Notes: generated from the letters alone by a model not told the origin. A DNA stretch of 31,410 nucleotides from an uncultured Marmoricola sp. (GCF_943913695.1 NZ_CALTZE010000028.1:1-31410); one strand, 5' to 3'; numbered from the stretch's first letter, positions 1 to 7,701 are shown. Numbers and translations are program-made.

Positions 1-1784
1 GGGTCGTCGTCGCCGTTGTTCTGGGAGCCGGGGTGCGTGCCGCTGCTCTGGTCGCCGGACTGGCCACCGGACTGGCCACCGGACTGGCGGCCACCCATGC
101 CGCTGAAATCGGGGCCGTAGGTGCTCTGCCCGACACCGGCCTGGTTGGTCTCGTCCGACATCAGGGAGGTGGCCTTGGCGCCAGCGGAGTTGATCCAGCC
201 CATGCCGGTCGACAGCGCCTGCCCGACCGGGCCGAAGCTGCCAAGCACGCCCTGGGTGGACTTGTTGAACCGGTCGCCGGTCGAGGCCTCGGCGCTCTGC
301 TCACCCGAGGAGCGGCCGTTGCCGTCGGTGGTCGACGCGGCCGAGGAGCCGCCGCCGGCACCGCCGCCGCTGAGCAGGCCCTGGAGGCCGCCCTGGATGG
401 CCATGCCCTGCCGGAACGACGCCCCGCTGGGGGTGCCGGGGTCGACGAAGGCCAGGAGCTTGAACAGGGCCAGCGGCGCGACGACGCTGATCAGGATCGT
501 CATCACCGCCGGCAGGGCGGTGCCGAACGCCTTGGCGGTGTCGTCGGCGAGGTGGGCGGCGACGCCGTTGGCGAACTGCACGCCGATGCCCAGCACCATC
601 ACCATCAGCACCGGGGTGAACGCCGCGGCGTGGAACCACCGCAGGCTCTTCCAGAACCAGGAGCGGGTGAAGTCGGAGACCAGCCCGGCCGCCGAGAGCG
701 GGCCGGTGGCGGTCAGCACGAGCAGCGACGCCGCGCGGGCCAGGTAGACCAGGACGTGCCCGATCGCGGCCAGCCACAGGAAGATGCCGAGGAAGGCGAG
801 CGCGGTGGCCACGCCGGCGTCGGTGATGTCGTCGATACCGAGGCCGCCCAGGGGGTCCCAGTCGGGCCAGGTCTGCACCTTGAGCAGCGACTTCATCAGC
901 GCCTTGGTGATGGCGCCGCACGCGGCGACGATCATCACGCAGTAGCCGAACCAGCAGGCGCAGACCAATACGAACTGGCCGGCGCCGATGAATGCCCGCG
1001 CGAGCCCCTTGCCCTCGCGCTTAAAGGCCGCGGCACCGAGCTGGATCATCGCCAAGATGACCACCAGGGCGAGCGCGAGCCAGAGGGTGAAGGCGTAGAC
1101 GTCCTTCCCTGGTCCGTCGGCGCGCAGGTCGGGGGTCAAGAACAGCTCGCTGAACGTGAGCACGATGCGCAGCACGAACAGGCCGGAGTTCCAGACCGCG
1201 AGCATGGCCGCGGTCCAGGCGTCGGCCGCGGCCTTGGCGATGACGTCGCCGATGGCCTCGAACGGGTTGGGGATGTCGCCGAGGCCCGGGATGCCGCCGC
1301 CGAACAGGTCGCCGACGTTCGGGAGGCCGGGGATCCCCGGGAGACCGGGGACGCCAGGCAGGCCCGGGAGCCCGGGGAGTCCCCCGTCGCAGATCGCGTC
1401 GAGGATGCCGCAGCCGTCCGGGAGCAGCCCGGCGGCCCCGTCGAGGACGTCTCCGGCGCCGTTGATCAGGTTGCCAGCTCCGTCCTTGACGCCGCCGGCT
1501 GCGTCTTTGCCGCAGTCGATCGGGTCCTTGGCGCAGTCGACAGCGTCACCGCCGAGGTCGCACAGCGCGTCGGGGCCGGGGCAGCCCATCTTGACGTTGC
1601 GGGCCGGCAGCTGGCCGGCGGTCTCGACCGTGGCGACGTGCGCAGTGGCGGCCGCCGGCTCGGCCGCGGCCGCGGCGGGCGGCTGGATGGCCATGGCCGC
1701 CCCGAGGAGCGTGGTGAGGACCAGGACCGCCAGGGCGCCGATGCCCAGCCGGGACACCCGGTGGAAGATGTCGCCGGCGGTCAC
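1..1784 (-). CDS. TrbL/VirB6-like polytopic membrane protein of a conjugation (T4SS-like) system, 3' end outside window
   Basis: The frame stays open from a GTG at 1784 to the window edge (594 codons), so the C-terminus is missing. The GTG overlaps the TGA of the upstream gene (GTGA), which supports this start. Seen: an N-terminal hydrophobic helix (about residues 13-33), an Ala-rich and Cys-containing linker, a G-[LVI]-P triplet tract at residues 135-155, and then about six hydrophobic segments from about residue 195 to 420. The tail is Gly/Ser/Gln-rich and hydrophilic, with GGQS repeats. This layout is typical of the VirB6/TrbL-like inner-membrane channel component of actinobacterial conjugation systems. 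The assignment rests on architecture and operon context, because I see no catalytic motif. It is the last gene visible in the operon; VirB4- and VirD4-type ATPases, if present, lie outside the window. Confidence 0.7.
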   Translation of the reverse strand, partial: MTAGDIFHRVSRLGIGALAVLVLTTLLGAAMAIQPPAAAAAEPAAATAHVATVETAGQLPARNVKMGCPGPDALCDLGGDAVDCAKDPIDCGKDAAGGVKDGAGNLINGAGDVLDGAAGLLPDGCGILDAICDGGLPGLPGLPGVPGLPGIPGLPNVGDLFGGGIPGLGDIPNPFEAIGDVIAKAAADAWTAAMLAVWNSGLFVLRIVLTFSELFLTPDLRADGPGKDVYAFTLWLALALVVILAMIQLGAAAFKREGKGLARAFIGAGQFVLVCACWFGYCVMIVAACGAITKALMKSLLKVQTWPDWDPLGGLGIDDITDAGVATALAFLGIFLWLAAIGHVLVYLARAASLLVLTATGPLSAAGLVSDFTRSWFWKSLRWFHAAAFTPVLMVMVLGIGVQFANGVAAHLADDTAKAFGTALPAVMTILISVVAPLALFKLLAFVDPGTPSGASFRQGMAIQGGLQGLLSGGGAGGGSSAASTTDGNGRSSGEQSAEASTGDRFNKSTQGVLGSFGPVGQALSTGMGWINSAGAKATSLMSDETNQAGVGQSTYGPDFSGMGGRQSGGQSGGQSGDQSSGTHPGSQNNGDDD

Positions 1785-2578
1785 TGGGGGGCTCCGTTGA
1801 TCGGGATCCAGCCGGCCTGCTTGTACTCCGGGGTGCCGGGCGCGACCGCCTTGGGCTGGCCGGTGGAGACCAGGTGCTCGATGTCCTCATCGCTGCCCTG
1901 GACCAGGCGCCAGTCGCCCACGCCGTCGACCTCGATCCAGCGCATCAGCTGGGTGCCGGCGTAGAGGCCGTCGCTGACCTTGCCGTTGGCGGTGGTGAGG
2001 GTGACGTAGCTGAGCAGGTTCACCGCGTAGTAGCCGGTGTCGAGCTCCTCGAGGGTGTAGGCGATCGGCGTCACGGCGTACGACGCGGGCGGGGGGACGT
2101 CACCCTCCTTCGGGACGCCGGCCTGCTGGCGTCGCAGTGCGACGGCGTCGCGGGCGCGCTGCTCGAAGACGGCCTTGTCCTCGGGGTTGGCGTACAGGCC
2201 GGCGACGGCGACGGCCTGGTCGTAGTCGAACCCGACCTGCGCCTTGGCGACCTCGACCTGCAGCGCGACCGCGCCCAGGTCGGTCTGCGGGAACCGGGTC
2301 GGGTAGCCGTCGACCTGGTCGGCTCCGGCCGGGATCACCACGCCGTCCGCGGGGGCGGTCTCCGGGGCGACCTGGTCGACCGAGACGTTCTGCCCCTGCC
2401 GCCCGGTCTGGCTCGAGGAGTCGCCGCTGGTCTTGCCGGTGCCACCGCTGTCATCGGCCCGGCCGCGCGCTCCGAGCCAGACGGCGGTCGCCACCAGTGC
2501 GGCGATCACCACCAAGACGCCCACGCGCAGCAGGGTGGTGCGGGACTCCCCCATCGAGTCGTTCATGCGGTTGCTCAT
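1781..2578 (-). CDS. Single-pass membrane protein of the conjugation-like operon (VirB8/TcpC-like role possible)
   Basis: 265 residues starting at the ATG at 2578, one base after the stop of the upstream gene. A short cytoplasmic N-terminus is followed by one membrane helix (about residues 16-36), a Ser/Gly/Gln-rich linker, and a globular extracytoplasmic domain with no cysteine pair. The domain ends in a W-R-L-V-Q strand, reminiscent of NTF2-like VirB8/TcpC domains (inference). It lies between another single-pass protein and the TrbL-like channel protein and shares translational overlaps with them, so it is probably a subunit of the same complex. I do not recognise a named family with certainty. 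Confidence 0.65.
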   Translation of the reverse strand: MSNRMNDSMGESRTTLLRVGVLVVIAALVATAVWLGARGRADDSGGTGKTSGDSSSQTGRQGQNVSVDQVAPETAPADGVVIPAGADQVDGYPTRFPQTDLGAVALQVEVAKAQVGFDYDQAVAVAGLYANPEDKAVFEQRARDAVALRRQQAGVPKEGDVPPPASYAVTPIAYTLEELDTGYYAVNLLSYVTLTTANGKVSDGLYAGTQLMRWIEVDGVGDWRLVQGSDEDIEHLVSTGQPKAVAPGTPEYKQAGWIPINGAPQ

Positions 2579-2579
2579 C

Positions 2580-3470
2580 TCAGTGCTCCCCTTCGTGATG
2601 TCCGTGGTCGCCGTGGTCGCCGGGGTTGGTGGGTTCGGTGTGGTCGGTGGACCAGGTGCGCCAACCGGCCTCGTGTGCCAGCTGGGTTCCGGGCCAGGTC
2701 GCGGGCGCGGGTGCCGGCGGGGCGCCGGGGGCGACCATCCAGCGGCCGCCGACCCACTGCATGCGCTCGCAGTGCGCGAAGGCGATCTGGCCTTCGGACT
2801 TGTAGGTGGCGCTGACCTTCATCAGCACGCAGACCGTGGCCCAGTCGGGGCCGTCGGTGCCCTTGACGAGCGCGGCGGCCGGCTCCAGCGACACCGAGGC
2901 GCTGGGGTCCTTGACCTCACCCATCCCGGTGCTGGAGAGGAACGCGCGGACGCTGGCGGTGATCCACCAGTCCTCCGCCCGGACCCCGCCGGGCAGCGCC
3001 CAGGCGTTGTAGACCTCCTCGGCGGTGCTCAGGCTCATCGACTGCAGCACCGCGAGGTCGATCTGGGCGAGCTGGCCGATCGCGCCCTCCGGGGTGTGCG
3101 GGAACCCGGTCATCACGAACGCGGGTCCGTTGGCTCCGGTCCCGGTCGGGATCTTGATCTCCGGGGCCTTGGCGCTGGTGGTCTCGGCCGGGAAGGCGGC
3201 GCTCTCGGGGACGGTCAGCATCGGCTCGGCCGCGATCTCGTCGCGGTGCGCGGCACCGCGGGTCACCGTCGAGCGCTCGGTCTCGCCGGTGGCGACGCCG
3301 GTGTTCGCGCTGGCCTCGTCACCGATGCCGGCGATCGCCAGGTAGACCGCGTACGCGAGGCCGCCGAGCAGGAGCGCAGCCACGGCGACGGCGGCGGCCA
3401 GGATGCCGAGCAGCCGGCGCCGGCTCCACTCGCTGGTGCCTTCTGCCTGCTTCGTGGCTGCGCGCCGCAT
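2580..3470 (-). CDS. Single-pass membrane protein of the conjugation-like operon
   Basis: 296 residues. The ATG at 3470 shares one base with the TGA of the pilin-like gene (TGATG), so the longer in-frame upstream extension is rejected. Seen: a basic N-terminus, one strong membrane helix (about residues 20-46), a Thr/Glu-rich linker, an external domain with two cysteines (VCVLM and AHCER contexts), and a Pro/Ala-rich then His/Gly/Asp-rich tail ending HHEGEH. The His-rich tail could bind metal, but that is speculation. Its size, topology and position between the VirB2-like and VirB8-like genes suggest a structural T4SS component. The function is otherwise unknown. Confidence 0.65.
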   Translation of the reverse strand: MRRAATKQAEGTSEWSRRRLLGILAAAVAVAALLLGGLAYAVYLAIAGIGDEASANTGVATGETERSTVTRGAAHRDEIAAEPMLTVPESAAFPAETTSAKAPEIKIPTGTGANGPAFVMTGFPHTPEGAIGQLAQIDLAVLQSMSLSTAEEVYNAWALPGGVRAEDWWITASVRAFLSSTGMGEVKDPSASVSLEPAAALVKGTDGPDWATVCVLMKVSATYKSEGQIAFAHCERMQWVGGRWMVAPGAPPAPAPATWPGTQLAHEAGWRTWSTDHTEPTNPGDHGDHGHHEGEH

Positions 3471-3763
3471 CAGATGCAGCCCTTGCCGAGGATCCCGTTG
3501 AGCATCCCGGGCAGCACCAGGTAGGCGATCGCGCAGGCGAACACGACCACCACCGAGATCACGCCGACCTTGGAGGCGTGCGGCAGGGAGAACACTCGGC
3601 CGGCGATGATCGCGCCGATCGCGATGATGATGCCGAGACCGAACAGGACGATGACGCCCCACAGCACGTAGCTGGTGATCTCGTTGGTGGGGCCGACAGC
3701 ACCCGGGGGCGCCTTCGGGCAGACAGCCATCACGGTGGTTGCGGTTGCGGTCATGACGTCCAT
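3470..3763 (-). CDS. Small two-helix membrane protein, VirB2/TrbC pilin-like
   Basis: 97 residues. The ATG at 3763 has AAAGGAAG about 9 bases upstream; a second in-frame ATG at 3754 is less well placed. Seen: a short polar N-terminus, a hydrophobic helix (about residues 32-54), a basic turn (around PHASKVG), a second hydrophobic helix (about 67-86) and a short C-terminus with one cysteine. Two helices joined by a basic loop in about 100 residues is the mature architecture of VirB2/TrbC-type conjugative pilins and of related actinobacterial small T4SS proteins. Identification rests on architecture and position. A small hairpin (3788-3804) separates it from the upstream gene and may let it be expressed at a different level. 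Confidence 0.6.
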   Translation of the reverse strand: MDVMTATATTVMAVCPKAPPGAVGPTNEITSYVLWGVIVLFGLGIIIAIGAIIAGRVFSLPHASKVGVISVVVVFACAIAYLVLPGMLNGILGKGCI

Positions 3764-3787
3764 GGGTGGACTTCCTTTCTGGGTTGC

Positions 3788-3804
3788 TGACCCCGGGCGG
3801 GTCA
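3788..3804 (-). other. Small hairpin between the ATPase-like gene and the pilin-like gene
   Basis: TGACCC at 3788-3793 pairs with GGGTCA at 3799-3804 around a 5-base loop; the right arm contains the stop codon of the upstream gene. There is no T-run, so a full terminator is unlikely. It could act as an mRNA processing or stabilising element ahead of a highly expressed pilin-like gene (inference). Confidence 0.35.
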
Positions 3805-4650
3805 GGAGCTTTCGCTGGTGTCGGTGGACAGGTGTTGGGGCTCGAGCAGCTGACGTGCTGCCGAGATCAGGGGGGCCGGGACGGGCCGGGAGTCCAGGCC
3901 GTTGACCGCGAGCTCGCGGTCCTCGGGGATCTCCACGCACCGGTCCGCGTCCAGGACGCGACGTACTGCGGGGCCGCCGGCGTGCTCGAGGCCGCGCGGC
4001 CACTTCTTGCGGCGCGGGCCGCGGACGGCGAGGGTGATCTGCTCGGGCTGCCAGTGGCCGGCCAGCAGGTCCATGACGACACCGGCGCGGCGCATCCCGG
4101 GGACGGTGGCGGTGGTGACCAGGACGACCTGGTCGGCGGTGCGGACGGCCTCGGCGAGCCAGCAGTCGGTGGCCAGCAGCTGGCCGGCCTCCCAGCCGAT
4201 GTCGAGGATGGTCAACTGGGCGTCGTGCTCGGCGTCGGTGGGCAGCGGGACCTCGTCGACGCCGGCGAGGACCTCGCTGGCGCGCTCGAGCAGGACGTGG
4301 TCGCGCTTGCCCTGGCGCCAGTCGGTCGGGTGCAGGCCGAGCTCGGCGGTGCTTGCCGCGGCGAGGCCGGAGGCGGTGACCGAGCAGCACTCGATGACTC
4401 GGACCGGGGCGACTGCAGCGAGGCCGGTCGCCAGGGCGACGGTGCTCGCGCCGACCGACCCGGCGCAACCGATCACGGCGATGGTGTGCTCGCCGTCGGC
4501 CGGGGTCCAGTCGTCTTCTGCGGCGGTGCCGCGGCCGCGGGGGCCCTTGCCGGCGCCGGGGCCGGTGCGGAACTCGCCGGCGTTCAGTGCCCGCCAGGCG
4601 CGCTTGAGCTCGTCGACGCCGACCGGGCGGCTCGGGGTCTGGGTGCTCAC
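3802..4650 (-). CDS. MinD/ParA-like ATPase-fold protein with an atypical P-loop
   Basis: 282 residues. The GTG at 4650 overlaps the TGA of the preceding gene (GTGA). After a linker of about 55 residues comes a ParA/MinD-type core: a Walker-A-like loop GCAGSVGASTVAL, an internal ILDIGWE segment resembling the Walker B strand of the family, and a later VLVTTATVPGMRRA strand. The P-loop has GSVGAST where the family normally has GKGGxGK[ST], so the signature lysines are absent. ATP hydrolysis may be lost or altered, as in some TadZ/CpaE pseudo-ATPases. Such proteins commonly accompany actinobacterial secretion and conjugation loci and may position the complex. It is not the plasmid partition ATPase, which is at 29172-30095. 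Confidence 0.65.
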   Translation of the reverse strand: MSTQTPSRPVGVDELKRAWRALNAGEFRTGPGAGKGPRGRGTAAEDDWTPADGEHTIAVIGCAGSVGASTVALATGLAAVAPVRVIECCSVTASGLAAASTAELGLHPTDWRQGKRDHVLLERASEVLAGVDEVPLPTDAEHDAQLTILDIGWEAGQLLATDCWLAEAVRTADQVVLVTTATVPGMRRAGVVMDLLAGHWQPEQITLAVRGPRRKKWPRGLEHAGGPAVRRVLDADRCVEIPEDRELAVNGLDSRPVPAPLISAARQLLEPQHLSTDTSESS

Positions 4651-4865
4651 TGGGCTTCCCCAATGGTGCCGCGGCGGAACTCGAGTGCGGCGCGGACCTC
4701 GGCTGGGGTCAGGGTCGCCAGCTGTGCCTTGGCGGCCTGGACTTCGTGCAGCTGGGCGACGCAGCCGGTCAGCTGCTCGATGGCCTCGATCTCGCGGCCG
4801 GCGATCGCGAACAGCTCGGCGACCTGCTCCGGCGTTCGGGTCTCGCCGTCGTGGGTGTTTGTCAT
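4647..4865 (-). CDS. Small helical protein, first gene of the conjugation-like operon
   Basis: 72 residues starting at the ATG at 4865, preceded by a strong GGAGGTGG ribosome binding site. Predicted to be almost entirely helical and charged, with one cysteine and no membrane segment. The helical stretch from about residue 14 to 66 could form a coiled coil. It is translationally coupled to the MinD-like gene by a GTGA overlap. I recognise no family. As the leader gene of the operon it could be a partner of the ATPase-like protein (inference). Confidence 0.6.
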   Translation of the reverse strand: MTNTHDGETRTPEQVAELFAIAGREIEAIEQLTGCVAQLHEVQAAKAQLATLTPAEVRAALEFRRGTIGEAQ

Positions 4866-4886
4866 GGGCTTCACCACCTCCAGTCG

Positions 4887-4919
4887 CCTATGTGTTGCGG
4901 GGCGGTTCGAGCGATCACT
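4887..4919 (-). promoter_or_regulatory. Two-box promoter/operator of the conjugation-like operon
   Basis: On the plus strand CCTATGTGT (4887-4895) and GCGATCACT (4911-4919) are separated by 15 bases. The same two 9-mers, 14 bases apart, precede the Tad operon at 27845-27876. Read on the minus strand the order is AGTGATCGC, spacer, ACACATAGG, then 21 bases to the ATG at 4865. The first box also matches units of the repeat array near parA (TATGTGTTGCG at 4889-4899 and at 30146-30156). Whether the boxes are promoter elements, operators or both cannot be decided from sequence. Confidence 0.6.
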
Positions 4920-4926
4920 TCCGGGC

Positions 4927-5880
4927 CTATTCGTCATGGCCGAACTTCCTGGGGGCGGCCGCGGCGAGGGCGCGGACGGTGCGCGAGCCGTGGCGTCGGA
5001 CGGTTGCCTCCGAGACCCCGATGCGGGGCGCGACCCGGCTGGAGACCTCGTTGCTGAGCAGGCCGCCGTAGCCGCGCGCCAGACGCCGGGTCTCGACCCG
5101 GTCGGCCTCCTCGACCAGGCACAGCAGCAGGTACCGGTCGGCGGGGCTGATGACATCGTGGTCGCACGCCCACGCGAGCAGCTCCAGGAGCTCCTCAGTG
5201 GCCGTGGGCTCCTCCTGCTCGGGTCCGGCGTCGGCGAGGATCTCCGGGCGGTGGAACAGCGCGCCGGTGACCCGCTCGGTCGGCATCTCGGCCGAGTAGC
5301 CGGCGCCGCCGTCGGCGCTCGTCAGGTCGCCGGCCGAGAACGACTCGACGAGAGTCGTGTTCGCCCAGGTGCGGTCGGCCCGGGAGACGTAGAAGAAGTC
5401 GCCGACCTCGCGGAGCACGCCGACGCGGGTGTTGATCAAGATGTTGGCCGCGACCTTCCGGAGCCGGCGCCACTTGAACGTGCGGACCTCGATCCACAGC
5501 TGCGAGGCCACCAGCTCGTCGACCCGCTCGACCGCCGACCAGGTGCCCGCCATGACCGGCTGGCTGTCGCGGAAGACCTCGCGCGGCGGAAGGGTGCTCA
5601 GCCAGCCAGCGAGCCGGCAGGCGCCGGGCAGCAGGCACTTGGCGAGCGCGGCCGCAGCCGCGATGTCGTCACCCCCGTCGGGCGCGGCCAGCATGGCCAG
5701 CGCCAGGAGGACCTGGTCGGATTCTTCGTGGTCCACCGTCGGCAGCCAGGAGCGCAGGTCGTCGAAGTTGTCGACCACGCCGAGGCGCGGATCGGTGGCC
5801 ACCCAGGCCGGCCACTTCTGGCGGGCCTGGTCGAGCAGTTCGCTGTTGTCGTCGAGGCCGAGCTGGTCGCCCACACTCAT
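4927..5880 (-). CDS. Sigma-factor-like / HTH transcriptional regulator
   Basis: 317 residues; the ATG at 5880 has AAAGGAG about 9 bases upstream. The N-terminal half contains a helical segment around residues 54-96 (SDQVLLALAML … CLLPGACRLAGWL) and a WIEVRTFKWRRLRKVAANI segment around 129-147. This pattern is known from actinobacterial proteins that look like diverged sigma factors. The C-terminal about 55 residues hold a helix-turn-helix (LSNEVSSRVAPRIGVSEATVRRH) resembling sigma region 4 or LuxR-type HTHs. It is probably cytoplasmic and DNA-binding. It ends 8 bases before the two-box promoter of the conjugation-like operon, so it is a candidate regulator of that operon; its own promoter region carries the GTCCCC(CC) boxes. 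Confidence 0.6.
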   Translation of the reverse strand: MSVGDQLGLDDNSELLDQARQKWPAWVATDPRLGVVDNFDDLRSWLPTVDHEESDQVLLALAMLAAPDGGDDIAAAAALAKCLLPGACRLAGWLSTLPPREVFRDSQPVMAGTWSAVERVDELVASQLWIEVRTFKWRRLRKVAANILINTRVGVLREVGDFFYVSRADRTWANTTLVESFSAGDLTSADGGAGYSAEMPTERVTGALFHRPEILADAGPEQEEPTATEELLELLAWACDHDVISPADRYLLLCLVEEADRVETRRLARGYGGLLSNEVSSRVAPRIGVSEATVRRHGSRTVRALAAAAPRKFGHDE

Positions 5881-5932
5881 CGCACTCGCTCCTTTCGTCC
5901 GTGGCTGTGCACGGCAGAAAGGTCGCGAGCGG

Positions 5933-6023
5933 GCGTCCCCGCATCCGTCCCCCCAAACCCCTGATCTCGAGGGGGGACACTGAGGGGGGACGCGCGTTTG
6001 CGCAGGTCAGAGGGCGTCCCCCC
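5933..6023. promoter_or_regulatory. Cluster of five GTCCCC(CC) boxes in alternating orientation
   Basis: GTCCCC at 5935-5940, GTCCCCCC at 5947-5954, GGGGGGAC at 5971-5978, GGGGGGAC at 5984-5991 and GTCCCCCC at 6016-6023. The second and third form an 8-bp dyad; GGGGGGACGC (5984-5993) and GCGTCCCCCC (6014-6023) form a perfect 10-bp dyad. The cluster lies 53-143 bases upstream of the sigma-like gene start. It could be an operator array, or part of an origin of transfer given the adjacent conjugation genes; neither is shown. Confidence 0.5.
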
Positions 6024-6130
6024 GAAAGTTGAAGAAGTTTCTGGCCGACCCCTTGCGCAGCCCCGAAATGTCGAGATGCAGCGAACATTTCCAAACGGAC
6101 CAGATGGTTCTTTCAACACTGATCAGCTAG

Positions 6131-6334
6131 ACATTCGGCGTCTGGTCAAGGACCGCACGAGGCGAGCCGGGGATAGATCCGGGCGGGGCCATCGCCAACG
6201 ACGTCCGGCGCTGGGCCAGGTTGTTGGGTGCCGAGTTCTCAGAGCGCCGCGAACCCCAGCTCGAGGCTGGGCCTCCGGACGCAGGCAGGTGGCTGTTGCT
6301 CAAGGACTTCGCTGAGGTGAACCAGCTTGGCTAG
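6131..6334 (+). pseudogene. Possible 3' remnant of a lost gene
   Basis: A 67-codon open frame follows a TAG at 6128-6130 and ends at a TAG at 6332-6334. It has no ATG, GTG or TTG start. Its composition looks protein-like (ANDVRRWARLLGAEF … RWLLLKDFAEVNQLG) rather than like the Arg/Pro-rich shadow frames. It may be the C-terminal fragment of a deleted gene. I recognise no family and the call is weak. Confidence 0.25.
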
Positions 6335-6388
6335 AACAGACCAGCCGTGGCAGTGTCCGTACGCTTTCCGAAGTGAGGAAGGTGTGTA

Positions 6389-7261
6389 GTGGACCGTCGA
6401 AACATGGTCTGGCCCATGAGCGGCACAGGCGACCACCTGGCCGAGACGCTACGGTCGGCCGCGAACGCCACCCACTCGGTGTCCGGGGGCGCAACCGACG
6501 TCGTCGACGGCTATCTGCGCTGGGCGGCCGACCAGATCCGCATGCTTCAGGGAATGCTCTCCCCCAGCGATCTGGACCGGTTGATCACCACCCCGCGCTA
6601 CTGGGCGACGCAGGCGGACAGGACCTCTGTCCTCACCACCGTCAACGTGATCACCGACGAGCTCCAGCATCGCCGGCGGGTACTCGAGGCGACTGCGGAT
6701 GCCGTCGCGCAGCAAGCCGAGGCGTGGTCGCCAAACGACGGTCAGTTCACCAACTACGTGTTGATCGACACCAACTTTTGGATGGAGAAGACCTCCAGGG
6801 ATCTCGATGCCCTGGACTGGCACCAAGCGCTCGCCGACGCCACCGGGCTCAGTCACCCGGCAATGCAGGACGAGCTGCGGATCGTGGTCCCGCTGTTGGT
6901 GATCGACGAACTCGATGAGAAGTCACACCGCCGCGACACACGTCCGAAGGTCCTCGGTGCCACCAAGTTCCTCTACAACCTGCTGGCTGACAATCCAGGC
7001 AAGCCGCGCCAGATCCGTGATGAGACGCCCGCGCGGGGCGCCGTAACTGCGCAACTCCTGTTCGACCCGTTGAGCCACCGACGGCTGCCAAACAACGATG
7101 ACGAGTTGGTCGAGCGTCTGCTCGTGCTGCGCGACTTCATCGGCCACCCGGCGAGTCAGATGTTCTTTCTCACCCAAGACGGGGGTGCCGCGTTCCGTGC
7201 CGGCGCCTCCGGGCTGATGCCGCGGCATGCACCTACCCCACCAAGGACCAAGGGAGACTGA
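6389..7261 (+). CDS. PIN-domain protein (putative ribonuclease)
   Basis: 290 residues. The GTG at 6389 follows GAGGAAGG by 6 bases; ATGs at 6404 and 6416 are alternatives. The N-terminal about 120 residues are helical and unassigned. A PIN-like domain follows: VLIDTNFWM (first Asp of the acidic site, about residue 130), VVPLLVIDELDEKS (Pro then conserved Glu/Asp, about 170-183), and TQDGGAAFRAGASGL near the C-terminus (third acidic position). PIN domains are metal-dependent RNases. This one is larger than VapC toxins, and I see no antitoxin gene immediately upstream, so a stand-alone or fused PIN nuclease is more likely than a classic VapBC pair. Substrate unknown. Confidence 0.7.
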   Translation: MDRRNMVWPMSGTGDHLAETLRSAANATHSVSGGATDVVDGYLRWAADQIRMLQGMLSPSDLDRLITTPRYWATQADRTSVLTTVNVITDELQHRRRVLEATADAVAQQAEAWSPNDGQFTNYVLIDTNFWMEKTSRDLDALDWHQALADATGLSHPAMQDELRIVVPLLVIDELDEKSHRRDTRPKVLGATKFLYNLLADNPGKPRQIRDETPARGAVTAQLLFDPLSHRRLPNNDDELVERLLVLRDFIGHPASQMFFLTQDGGAAFRAGASGLMPRHAPTPPRTKGD

Positions 7262-7473
7262 TCCGCGAGGACCAGAAGCCGAGGAGTTCGCGAAGCGCAT
7301 CCCTCATCGCTCGTTCGAACGCCAGGTCGCGCTCGAAGCTGACCCTGCGCGCGGTCCTCGACACGAGCTGCAGCGTGCACCTCTTCGATCGCGCTGGCGA
7401 ACATGCCCGACGAGGTGGGCAACTTGCTCATGCTGGCCGTAGGAAGTATTGACCGGCCCAATCGATCTGTCGC

Positions 7474-7701
7474 TCAGCCCTTCGGCGGGTGAGGGTCGTT
7501 GCCGTATGAGTTGCGCTCTCCGATCTTGCCGTCCTTCTTGTGAATCAGGTGCTCGACGCCATCCTTCTTCGCCGCTGCGCGACCGGCCGCCTGCGCCTCG
7601 GCCTTGGTGTCGTGCGTACTCGAAGCGCGCTTTCCACCCTCGCGGCGGTTGGCCCACCCGTCCTCGGTCGGCACCGTGTGAATGTTCTTCTTGTCGGCCA
7701 T
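7474..7701 (-). CDS. DUF2188 family small protein
   Basis: 75 residues; the ATG at 7701 has GGAAGGGAA about 6 bases upstream. The longer in-frame extension lacks such a site. The sequence shows the typical DUF2188 pattern: an N-terminal beta strand with His-x-Val-Pro (IHTVPTEDGWANRREGG), a helix with AEAQAAGRAAAKK, then a strand and turn with HKKDGKIGERNSYGNDP. The function of this family is unknown. It is transcribed divergently from the membrane protein at 7866, with about 165 bases between them. Confidence 0.8.
   Translation of the reverse strand: MADKKNIHTVPTEDGWANRREGGKRASSTHDTKAEAQAAGRAAAKKDGVEHLIHKKDGKIGERNSYGNDPHPPKG

Noticed and set aside
33..1964. 643-codon plus-strand open frame
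   Set aside because: Antisense to the TrbL-like gene; low-complexity Gly/Arg/Ala/Val sequence without a family pattern.
3766..5964. 732-codon plus-strand open frame
   Set aside because: It runs antisense through two convincing genes and a promoter region and has shadow composition.
5877..6119. 80-codon minus-strand frame reading through the GTCCCC(CC) boxes
   Set aside because: It overlaps the repeat cluster, has no ribosome binding site and has irregular composition, so the boxes are better read as regulatory DNA.
7262..7473. A second PIN or toxin gene fragment after the PIN-domain gene
   Set aside because: A short LRAVLDTS-like stretch is seen, but without further motifs or a start codon it cannot be supported.
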